Source: Ampullaceana balthica (lineage: Eukaryota; Mollusca; Gastropoda; Lymnaeidae). Taken from it: DNA of 64,000 bases. The stretch covers positions 314,424 through 378,423 of the forward strand of contig CALYLW010000208.1 of the NCBI GenBank assembly GCA_944989445.1, read 5' to 3'. Within the stretch, counting starts at the first letter, position 1; the number at the start of each line of letters is the position of its first letter. The translations under genes and the position numbers were made by a program. The notes beneath the pieces were generated by a model, which was not told where the DNA came from, made no database searches, and saw only the letters and a program-made list of their open reading frames with translations. Positions 49,501 through 61,500 of the stretch are shown one piece after another.

Positions 49501-52500
49501 AGAGTCTATGTAGGTAGAGACAGCATTAATTAGCTAGCCAGAGTCTATGTAGGTAGAGACAGCATTAATTAGCTAGCCAGAGTCTATGTAGATAGAGACA
49601 GCATTAATTAGCTAGCCAGAGTCTATGTAGGTAGAGACAGCATTAATTAGCTAGCCAGAGTCTATGTAGATAGAGACAGCATTAATTAGCTAGCCAGAGT
49701 CTATGTAGGTAGAGACAGCATTAATTAGCTAGCCAGAGTCTATGTAGATAGAGACAGCATTAATTAGCTAGCCAGAGTCTATGTAGGTAGAGACAGCATT
49801 AATTAGCTAGCCAGAGTCTATGTAGTAGAGACAGCATTAATTAGCTAGCCAGAGTCTATGTAGGTAGAGACAGCATTAATTAGCTAGCCAGAGTCTATGT
49901 AGGTAGAGACAGCATTAATTAGCTAGCCAGAGTCTATGTAGGTAGAGACAGCATTAATTAGCTAGCCAGAGTCTATGTAGGTAGAGACAGCATTAATTAG
50001 CTAGCCAGAGTCTATGTAGGTAGAGACAGCATTAATTAGCTAGCCAGAGTCTATGTAGGTAGAGACAGCATTAATTAGCTAGCCAGAGTCTATGTAGATA
50101 GAGACAGCATTAATTAGCTAGCCAGAGTCTATGTAGGTAGAGACAGCATTTAATTAGCTAGCCAGAGTCTATGTAGATAGAGACAGCATTAATTAGCTAG
50201 CCAGAGTCTATGTAGATAGAGACAGCATTAATTAGCTAGCCAGAGTCTATGTAGATAGAGACAGCATTAATTAGCTAGCCAGAGTCTATGTAGATAGAGA
50301 CAGCATTAATTAGCTAGCCAGAGTCTATGTAGGTAGAGACAGCATTAATTAGCTAGCCAGAGTCTATGTAGGTAGAGACAGCATTAATTAGCTAGCCAGA
50401 GTCTATGTAGATAGAGACAGCATTAATTAGCTAGCCAGAGTCTATGTAGGTAGAGACAGCATTAATTAGCTAGCCAGAGTCTATGTAGATAGAGACAGCA
50501 TTAATTAGCTAGCCAGAGTCTATGTAGATAGAGACAGCATTTATTAGCTAGCCAGAGTCTATGTAGGTAGAGACAGCATTAATTAGCTAGCCAGAGTCTA
50601 TGTAGGTAGAGACAGCATTTATTAGCTAGCCAGAGTCTATGTAGATAGAGACAGCATTAATTAGCTAGCCAGAGTCTATGTAGATAGAGACAGCATTTAT
50701 TAGCTAGCCAGAGTCTATGTAGATAGAGACAGCATTTAATTAGCTAGCCAGAGTCTATGTAGATAGAGACAGCATTAATTAGCTAGCCAGAGTCTATGTA
50801 GGTAGAGACAGCATTAATTAGCTAGCCAGAGTCTATGTAGATAGAGACAGCATTAATTAGCTAGCCAGAGTCTATGTAGATAGAGACAGCATTAATTAGC
50901 TAGCCAGAGTCTATGTAGATAGAGACAGCATTAATTAGCTAGCCAGAGTCTATGTAGATAGAGACAGCATTAATTAGCTAGCCAGAGTCTATGTAGATAG
51001 AGACAGCATTAATTAGCTAGCCAGAGTCTATGTAGATAGAGACAGCATTAATTAGCTAGCCAGAGTCTATGTAGATAGAGACAGCATTAATTAGCTAGCC
51101 AGAGTCTATGTAGGTAGAGACAGCATTTAATTAGCTAGCCAGAGTCTATGTAGATAGAGACAGCATTAATTAGCTAGCCAGAGTCTATGTAGATAGAGAC
51201 AGCATTAATTAGCTAGCCAGAGTCTATGTAGATAGAGACAGCATTAATTAGCTAGCCAGAGTCTATGTAGATAGAGACAGCATTAATTAGCTAGCCAGAG
51301 TCTATGTAGGTAGAGACAGCATTAATTAGCTAGCCAGAGTCTATGTAGATAGAGACAGCATTTATTAGCTAGCCAGAGTCTATGTAGATAGAGACAGCAT
51401 TTATTAGCTAGCCAGAGTCTATGTAGATAGAGACAGCATTAATTAGCTAGCCAGAGTCTATGTAGATAGAGACAGCATTAATTAGCTAGCCAGAGTCTAT
51501 GTAGATAGAGACAGCATTTATTAGCTAGCCAGAGTCTATGTAGATAGAGACAGCATTAATTAGCTAGCCAGAGTCTATGTAGGTAGAGACAGCATTAATT
51601 AGCTAGCCAGAGTCTATGTAGATAGAGACAGCATTAATTAGCTAGCCAGAGTCTATGTAGATAGAGACAGCATTAATTAGCTAGCCAGAGTCTATGTAGA
51701 TAGAGACAGCATTAATTAGCTAGCCAGAGTCTATGTAGATAGAGACAGCATTAATTAGCTAGCCAGAGTCTATGTAGATAGAGACAGCATTAATTAGCTA
51801 GCCAGAGTCTATGTAGATAGAGACAGCATTAATTAGCTAGCCAGAGTCTATGTAGATAGAGACAGCATTTATTAGCTAGCCAGAGTCTATGTAGATAGAG
51901 ACAGCATTAATTAGCTAGCCAGAGTCTATGTAGATAGAGACAGCATTTATTAGCTAGCCAGAGTCTATGTAGATAGAGACAGCATTAATTAGCTAGCCAG
52001 AGTCTATGTAGGTAGAGACAGCATTAATTAGCTAGCCAGAGTCTATGTAGATAGAGACAGCATTAATTAGCTAGCCAGAGTCTATGTAGATAGAGACAGC
52101 ATTTATTAGCTAGCCAGAGTCTATGTAGATAGAGACAGCATTAATTAGCTAGCCAGAGTCTATGTAGATAGAGACAGCATTAATTAGCTAGCCAGAGTCT
52201 ATGTAGATAGAGACAGCATTTATTAGCTAGCCAGAGTCTATGTAGATAGAGACAGCATTAATTAGCTAGCCAGAGTCTATGTAGATAGAGACAGCATTTA
52301 TTAGCTAGCCAGAGTCTATGTAGATAGAGACAGCATTAATTAGCTAGCCAGAGTCTATGTAGATAGAGACAGCATTAATTAGCTAGCCAGAGTCTATGTA
52401 GATAGAGACAGCATTAATTAGCTAGCCAGAGTCTATGTAGATAGAGACAGCATTAATTAGCTAGCCAGAGTCTATGTAGATAGAGACAGCATTAATTAGC

Positions 52501-55500
52501 TAGCCAGAGTCTATGTAGATAGAGACAGCATTTATTAGCTAGCCAGAGTCTATGTAGATAGAGACAGCATTAATTAGCTAGCCAGAGTCTATGTAGATAG
52601 AGACAGCATTAATTAGCTAGCCAGAGTCTATGTAGATAGAGACAGCATTAATTAGCTAGCCAGAGTCTATGTAGATAGAGACAGCATTAATTAGCTAGCC
52701 AGAGTCTATGTAGGTAGAGACAGCATTAATTAGCTAGCCAGAGTCTATGTAGATAGAGACAGCATTTATTAGCTAGCCAGAGTCTATGTAGATAGAGACA
52801 GCATTTATTAGCTAGCCAGAGTCTATGTAGGTAGAGACAGCATTAATTAGCTAGCCAGAGTCTATGTAGATAGAGACAGCATTAATTAGCTAGCCAGAGT
52901 CTATGTAGATAGAGACAGCATTAATTAGCTAGCCAGAGTCTATGTAGGTAGAGACAGCATTAATTAGCTAGCCAGAGTCTATGTAGATAGAGACAGCATT
53001 TATTAGCTAGCCAGAGTCTATGTAGATAGAGACAGCATTTATTAGCTAGCCAGAGTCTATGTAGGTAGAGACAGCATTAATTAGCTAGCCAGAGTCTATG
53101 TAGGTAGAGACAGCATTAATTAGCTAGCCAGAGTCTATGTAGATAGAGACAGCATTTATTAGCTAGCCAGAGTCTATGTAGATAGAGACAGCATTTATTA
53201 GCTAGCCAGAGTCTATGTAGGTAGAGACAGCATTTATTAGCTAGCCAGAGTCTATGTAGATAGAGACAGCATTTATTAGCTAGCCAGAGTCTATGTAGAT
53301 AGAGACAGCATTTATTAGCTAGCCAGAGTCTATGTAGATAGAGACAGCATTAATTAGCTAGCCAGAGTCTATGTAGGTAGAGACAGCATTTATTAGCTAG
53401 CCAGAGTCTATGTAGATAGAGACAGCATTAATTAGCTAGCCAGAGTCTATGTAGGTAGAGACAGCATTTATTAGCTAGCCAGAGTCTATGTAGATAGAGA
53501 CAGCATTTATTAGCTAGCCAGAGTCTATGTAGATAGAGACAGCATTAATTAGCTAGCCAGAGTCTATGTAGATAGAGACAGCATTAATTAGCTAGCCAGA
53601 GTCTATGTAGATAGAGACAGCATTAATTAGCTAGCCAGAGTCTATGTAGATAGAGACAGCATTTATTAGCTAGCCAGAGTCTATGTAGATAGAGACAGCA
53701 TTAATTAGCTAGCCAGAGTCTATGTAGATAGAGACAGCATTAATTAGCTAGCCAGAGTCTATGTAGATAGAGACAGCATTAATTAGCTAGCCAGAGTCTA
53801 TGTAGATAGAGACAGCATTAATTAGCTAGCCAGAGTCTATGTAGGTAGAGACAGCATTAATTAGCTAGCCAGAGTCTATGTAGATAGAGACAGCATTAAT
53901 TAGCTAGCCAGAGTCTATGTAGATAGAGACAGCATTAATTAGCTAGCCAGAGTCTATGTAGATAGAGACAGCATTAATTAGCTAGCCAGAGTCTATGTAG
54001 ATAGAGACAGCATTAATTAGCTAGCCAGAGTCTATGTAGATAGAGACAGCATTAATTAGCTAGCCAGAGTCTATGTAGATAGAGACAGCATTAATTAGCT
54101 AGCCAGAGTCTATGTAGATAGAGACAGCATTAATTAGCTAGCCAGAGTCTATGTAGATAGAGACAGCATTAATTAGCTAGCCAGAGTCTATGTAGGTAGA
54201 GACAGCATTTATTAGCTAGCCAGAGTCTATGTAGATAGAGACAGCATTAATTAGCTAGCCAGAGTCTATGTAGATAGAGACAGCATTAATTAGCTAGCCA
54301 GAGTCTATGTAGATAGAGACAGCATTAATTAGCTAGCCAGAGTCTATGTAGATAGAGACAGCATTAATTAGCTAGCCAGAGTCTATGTAGATAGAGACAG
54401 CATTAATTAGCTAGCCAGAGTCTATGTAGATAGAGACAGCATTAATTAGCTAGCCAGAGTCTATGTAGATAGAGACAGCATTAATTAGCTAGCCAGAGTC
54501 TATGTAGATAGAGACAGCATTAATTAGCTAGCCAGAGTCTATGTAGATAGAGACAGCATTTATTAGCTAGCCAGAGTCTATGTAGATAGAGACAGCATTA
54601 ATTAGCTAGCCAGAGTCTATGTAGATAGAGACAGCATTAATTAGCTAGCCAGAGTCTATGTAGATAGAGACAGCATTAATTAGCTAGCCAGAGTCTATGT
54701 AGATAGAGACAGCATTAATTAGCTAGCCAGAGTCTATGTAGATAGAGACAGCATTAATTAGCTAGCCAGAGTCTATGTAGATAGAGACAGCATTAATTAG
54801 CTAGCCAGAGTCTATGTAGATAGAGACAGCATTTATTAGCTAGCCAGAGTCTATGTAGATAGAGACAGCATTAATTAGCTAGCCAGAGTCTATGTAGGTA
54901 GAGACAGCATTAATTAGCTAGCCAGAGTCTATGTAGATAGAGACAGCATTAATTAGCTAGCCAGAGTCTATGTAGATAGAGACAGCATTTATTAGCTAGC
55001 CAGAGTCTATGTAGATAGAGACAGCATTAATTAGCTAGCCAGAGTCTATGTAGATAGAGACAGCATTAATTAGCTAGCCAGAGTCTATGTAGATAGAGAC
55101 AGCATTAATTAGCTAGCCAGAGTCTATGTAGATAGAGACAGCATTAATTAGCTAGCCAGAGTCTATGTAGGTAGAGACAGCATTAATTAGCTAGCCAGAG
55201 TCTATGTAGATAGAGACAGCATTAATTAGCTAGCCAGAGTCTATGTAGATAGAGACAGCATTAATTAGCTAGCCAGAGTCTATGTAGATAGAGACAGCAT
55301 TAATTAGCTAGCCAGAGTCTATGTAGGTAGAGACAGCATTAATTAGCTAGCCAGAGTCTATGTAGATAGAGACAGCATTAATTAGCTAGCCAGAGTCTAT
55401 GTAGATAGAGACAGCATTAATTAGCTAGCCAGAGTCTATGTAGATAGAGACAGCATTTATTAGCTAGCCAGAGTCTATGTAGATAGAGACAGCATTAATT

Positions 55501-58500
55501 AGCTAGCCAGAGTCTATGTAGATAGAGACAGCATTTATTAGCTAGCCAGAGTCTATGTAGGTAGAGACAGCATTAATTAGCTAGCCAGAGTCTATGTAGA
55601 TAGAGACAGCATTAATTAGCTAGCCAGAGTCTATGTAGGTAGAGACAGCATTAATTAGCTAGCCAGAGTCTATGTAGATAGAGACAGCATTAATTAGCTA
55701 GCCAGAGTCTATGTAGATAGAGACAGCATTAATTAGCTAGCCAGAGTCTATGTAGATAGAGACAGCATTAATTAGCTAGCCAGAGTCTATGTAGGTAGAG
55801 ACAGCATTAATTAGCTAGCCAGAGTCTATGTAGATAGAGACAGCATTAATTAGCTAGCCAGAGTCTATGTAGATAGAGACAGCATTAATTAGCTAGCCAG
55901 AGTCTATGTAGTAGAGACAGCATTAATTAGCTAGCCAGAGTCTATGTAGATAGAGACAGCATTAATTAGCTAGCCAGAGTCTATGTAGGTAGAGACAGCA
56001 TTAATTAGCTAGCCAGAGTCTATGTAGATAGAGACAGCATTAATTAGCTAGCCAGAGTCTATGTAGATAGAGACAGCATTTATTAGCTAGCCAGAGTCTA
56101 TGTAGATAGAGACAGCATTTATTAGCTAGCCAGAGTCTATGTAGATAGAGACAGCATTTATTAGCTAGCCAGAGTCTATGTAGGTAGAGACAGCATTAAT
56201 TAGCTAGCCAGAGTCTATGTAGATAGAGACAGCATTAATTAGCTAGCCAGAGTCTATGTAGGTAGAGACAGCATTAATTAGCTAGCCAGAGTCTATGTAG
56301 ATAGAGACAGCATTAATTAGCTAGCCAGAGTCTATGTAGATAGAGACAGCATTAATTAGCTAGCCAGAGTCTATGTAGATAGAGACAGCATTAATTAGCT
56401 AGCCAGAGTCTATGTAGGTAGAGACAGCATTAATTAGCTAGCCAGAGTCTATGTAGGTAGAGACAGCATTAATTAGCTAGCCAGAGTCTATGTAGATAGA
56501 GACAGCATTAATTAGCTAGCCAGAGTCTATGTAGATAGAGACAGCATTAATTAGCTAGCCAGAGTCTATGTAGATAGAGACAGCATTAATTAGCTAGCCA
56601 GAGTCTATGTAGATAGAGACAGCATTAATTAGCTAGCCAGAGTCTATGTAGATAGAGACAGCATTAATTAGCTAGCCAGAGTCTATGTAGATAGAGACAG
56701 CATTAATTAGCTAGCCAGAGTCTATGTAGATAGAGACAGCATTAATTAGCTAGCCAGAGTCTATGTAGATAGAGACAGCATTTATTAGCTAGCCAGAGTC
56801 TATGTAGATAGAGACAGCATTAATTAGCTAGCCAGAGTCTATGTAGATAGAGACAGCATTAATTAGCTAGCCAGAGTCTATGTAGATAGAGACAGCATTT
56901 ATTAGCTAGCCAGAGTCTATGTAGATAGAGACAGCATTAATTAGCTAGCCAGAGTCTATGTAGGTAGAGACAGCATTTAATTAGCTAGCCAGAGTCTATG
57001 TAGATAGAGACAGCATTAATTAGCTAGCCAGAGTCTATGTAGATAGAGACAGCATTAATTAGCTAGCCAGAGTCTATGTAGATAGAGACAGCATTAATTA
57101 GCTAGCCAGAGTCTATGTAGATAGAGACAGCATTAATTAGCTAGCCAGAGTCTATGTAGATAGAGACAGCATTAATTAGCTAGCCAGAGTCTATGTAGAT
57201 AGAGACAGCATTAATTAGCTAGCCAGAGTCTATGTAGATAGAGACAGCATTAATTAGCTAGCCAGAGTCTATGTAGATAGAGACAGCATTAATTAGCTAG
57301 CCAGAGTCTATGTAGATAGAGACAGCATTTATTAGCTAGCCAGAGTCTATGTAGATAGAGACAGCATTAATTAGCTAGCCAGAGTCTATGTAGATAGAGA
57401 CAGCATTAATTAGCTAGCCAGAGTCTATGTAGATAGAGACAGCATTAATTAGCTAGCCAGAGTCTATGTAGATAGAGACAGCATTAATTAGCTAGCCAGA
57501 GTCTATGTAGATAGAGACAGCATTAATTAGCTAGCCAGAGTCTATGTAGATAGAGACAGCATTAATTAGCTAGCCAGAGTCTATGTAGATAGAGACAGCA
57601 TTAATTAGCTAGCCAGAGTCTATGTAGATAGAGACAGCATTAATTAGCTAGCCAGAGTCTATGTAGATAGAGACAGCATTAATTAGCTAGCCAGAGTCTA
57701 TGTAGATAGAGACAGCATTAATTAGCTAGCCAGAGTCTATGTAGATAGAGACAGCATTAATTAGCTAGCCAGAGTCTATGTAGATAGAGACAGCATTAAT
57801 TAGCTAGCCAGAGTCTATGTAGATAGAGACAGCATTTATTAGCTAGCCAGAGTCTATGTAGATAGAGACAGCATTAATTAGCTAGCCAGAGTCTATGTAG
57901 ATAGAGACAGCATTAATTAGCTAGCCAGAGTCTATGTAGATAGAGACAGCATTAATTAGCTAGCCAGAGTCTATGTAGATAGAGACAGCATTAATTAGCT
58001 AGCCAGAGTCTATGTAGATAGAGACAGCATTAATTAGCTAGCCAGAGTCTATGTAGATAGAGACAGCATTTATTAGCTAGCCAGAGTCTATGTAGATAGA
58101 GACAGCATTTATTAGCTAGCCAGAGTCTATGTAGATAGAGACAGCATTTATTAGCTAGCCAGAGTCTATGTAGGTAGAGACAGCATTAATTAGCTAGCCA
58201 GAGTCTATGTAGATAGAGACAGCATTAATTAGCTAGCCAGAGTCTATGTAGGTAGAGACAGCATTAATTAGCTAGCCAGAGTCTATGTAGATAGAGACAG
58301 CATTAATTAGCTAGCCAGAGTCTATGTAGATAGAGACAGCATTAATTAGCTAGCCAGAGTCTATGTAGATAGAGACAGCATTAATTAGCTAGCCAGAGTC
58401 TATGTAGGTAGAGACAGCATTAATTAGCTAGCCAGAGTCTATGTAGGTAGAGACAGCATTAATTAGCTAGCCAGAGTCTATGTAGATAGAGACAGCATTA

Positions 58501-61500
58501 ATTAGCTAGCCAGAGTCTATGTAGATAGAGACAGCATTAATTAGCTAGCCAGAGTCTATGTAGATAGAGACAGCATTAATTAGCTAGCCAGAGTCTATGT
58601 AGGTAGAGACAGCATTAATTAGCTAGCCAGAGTCTATGTAGATAGAGACAGCATTAATTAGCTAGCCAGAGTCTATGTAGGTAGAGACAGCATTTATTAG
58701 CTAGCCAGAGTCTATGTAGATAGAGACAGCATTTATTAGCTAGCCAGAGTCTATGTAGGTAGAGACAGCATTAATTAGCTAGCCAGAGTCTATGTAGGTA
58801 GAGACAGCATTAATTAGCTAGCCAGAGTCTATGTAGGTAGAGACAGCATTAATTAGCTAGCCAGAGTCTATGTAGGTAGAGACAGCATTAATTAGCTAGC
58901 CAGAGTCTATGTAGGTAGAGACAGCATTTATTAGCTAGCCAGAGTCTATGTAGGTAGAGACAGCATTAATTAGCTAGCCAGAGTCTATGTAGATAGAGAC
59001 AGCATTAATTAGCTCAAAGTTTTAATTTGCAGTCAGTCTTGTAATCAATTTACTTGAATTTTTCTAACCCAATATTTTCCAAGTTAATTGCCTTAACTTT
59101 TCAAACCAACCTTAAAATATATGGGAGATCATCCCAGTAAGAGGGGCCGCGTGGCCAATGAATTTACTGACCAGATATTTACAAGTCCCATTGCTAATGT
59201 AAGTATTTCTAAAACTTGTAATTTGAATTTTTGGAGAATTTCAAATGATCAGTTGAGTTATCATTTCAAATAAATTATGCTTGAATTCAAATATATTTTC
59301 ATTTCAATTTTAGCTAAAAATGTTTATTTTTTTCAGGAAATTCTAAGAGATGAAATATATTGTCAATTAATGAAGCAGCTTACAGACAACAAGAACAGGT
59401 AAAACATCTTGAATAGTTTATCTGTAGGATGGTATTAGGTACAGGTGAAACATCTTGAATAGTTTATCTGTAGGATGGTATAACAGATTGAGCCTGCTTG
59501 CAAATACCCACTCTCCCTGGAAACAATTATTTTTTCTTGCTGACATTTTAATGTTGACTTGAACAGATTGAGATGGCTGGAATTCAATGCCCCATCTCCG
59601 TTTATATTAAGAGTAGATGATGGTTATTGCAATAGATAAAACTCAGCAAACTGCCAGTTTTATATTACATAGACTTATTTGTCTCACACACAAACTGCCA
59701 GTTTTATATTACATAGACTTATTTGTCTCACACACAAACTGGCAGTTTTATATTACATAGACTTATTTGTCTCACACACAATGCTTATGCTACAAACAGT
59801 CTTTAATAAGCAACTAATCATTTTATCTAGTGAAAAGGCACGGAGTAAAACCTCCACTATTAATAAGTTTTGAGAATAAAGGCGGACAGGCTAAGGCTTA
59901 ATGTTCAGGATACAAACAGATCCATTGCTCAGAATTGCTTTATGACACTTTAAATCTTTACATATTGTAAACATGAGCGTAACAACTTTATTTCTGCGTT
60001 GTTTTTTTTAAAGAACATTTCAAACCTCTTTATGAATGTTGATGAATAAAATGTTTTTCTATTTGCCTAGTGTCAGTGAAGAGAGGGGCTGGGAACTCAT
60101 GTGGTTGGCCACTGGTTGTTTTTCACCTAGCACCAACCTGTTGAAAGAACTTACAGCCTTCTTACGGAGCAGATCTTATGTTGGAATAGCAGCAGACAGT
60201 TTAAATAGGCTGCAGAAATGTCTGAGGTAACAACGACACGTGGTGAACACTAGCCAACGTTTTTACATTCTCTTTTATATCACACAGTATATTTCCCTAC
60301 ATACAGATATTACTAAGTTTAGTTTTTGAAATACCTATGTCTTCTGTAGACAAACTTGATGTGCTTAGATCTGTAGTGTACATTCTTAGTATTAAACTTA
60401 AAATGTTCCTTTGCTAAAATTGTGTAGGAACGGTGTGCGCAAGTACCCCCCACACCAAGTGGAGGTTGAAGCCATTCAACACAAGACAACTCAGATCTTA
60501 CACAAAGTTTATTTCCCAGATGACACAGATGAGGTGAGTTCATCGCTTGTTTGTTTAATTGAACAACTTCTCCCTTAGTTTGTGTTTAAACAGACTGAAC
60601 TTGTGCCGTAGTTTGTGTTTAAACAGACTGAACTTGTGCCGCCGTAGTTTGTGTTTAAACAGACTGAACTTGTGCCGTAGTTTGTGTTTAAACAGACTGA
60701 ACTTGTGCCGCCGTAGTTTGTGTTTAAACAGACTGAACTTGTGCCATAGTTTGTGTTTAAACAGACTGAACTTGTGCCGCCGTAGTTTGTGTTTAAACAG
60801 ACTGAACTTGTGCCGTAGTTTGTGTTTAAACAGACTGAACTTGTGCCGTAGTTTGTGTTTAAACAGACTGAACTTGTGCCGTAGTTTGTGTTTAAACAGA
60901 CTGAACTTGCGCCGTAGTTTGTGTTTAAACAGACTGAACTTGTGCCGTAGTTTGTGTTTAAACAGACTGAACTTGTGCCGTAGTTTGTGTTTAAACAGAC
61001 TGAACTTGTGCCGTAGTTTGTGTTTAAACAGACTGAACTTGTGCCATAGTTTGTGTTTAAACAGACTGAACTTGTGCCGCCGTAGTTTGTGTTTAAACAG
61101 ACTGAACTTGTGCCGCCGTAGTTTGTGTTTAAACAGACTGAACTTGTGCCGTAGTTTGTGTTTAAACAGACTGAACTTGTGCCGTAGTTTGTGTTTAAAC
61201 AGACTGAACTTGTGCCGTAGTTTGTGTTTAAACAGACTGAACTTGTGCCGTAGTTTGTGTTTAAACAGACTGAACTTGTGCCGTAGTTTGTGTTTAAACA
61301 GACTGAACTTGTGCCGTAGTTTGTGTTTAAACAGACTGAACTTGTGCCGTAGTTTGTGTTTAAACAGACTGAACTTGTGCCGCCGTAGTTTGTGTTTAAA
61401 CAGACTGAACTTATGCTGTAGTTTGTGTTTAAACAGAAAAGAAAAATAATCAAAGACATTCATGTTTGTGGTCTTTGTTTTCACAAATATTAGTGTAATA

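Larger units (their letters stand above)
45282..59106 (+). other. U12-type (minor spliceosome) AT-AC intron, 13.8 kb
   Basis: Donor ATATCCTTT at 45282-45290 is an exact match to the known U12 AT-AC donor consensus. Near the 3' end CCTTAAC (59091-59097) matches the U12 branch site, about 10 nt from the terminal AC at 59105-59106. Only this pair of ends restores FMATLKYMGD in frame. Nearly the whole intron is the 39-bp satellite. Confidence 0.92.

Noticed and set aside
45946..59014. Centromeric satellite
   Set aside because: Flanked on both sides by in-frame exons of one gene; no sign of a centromere.
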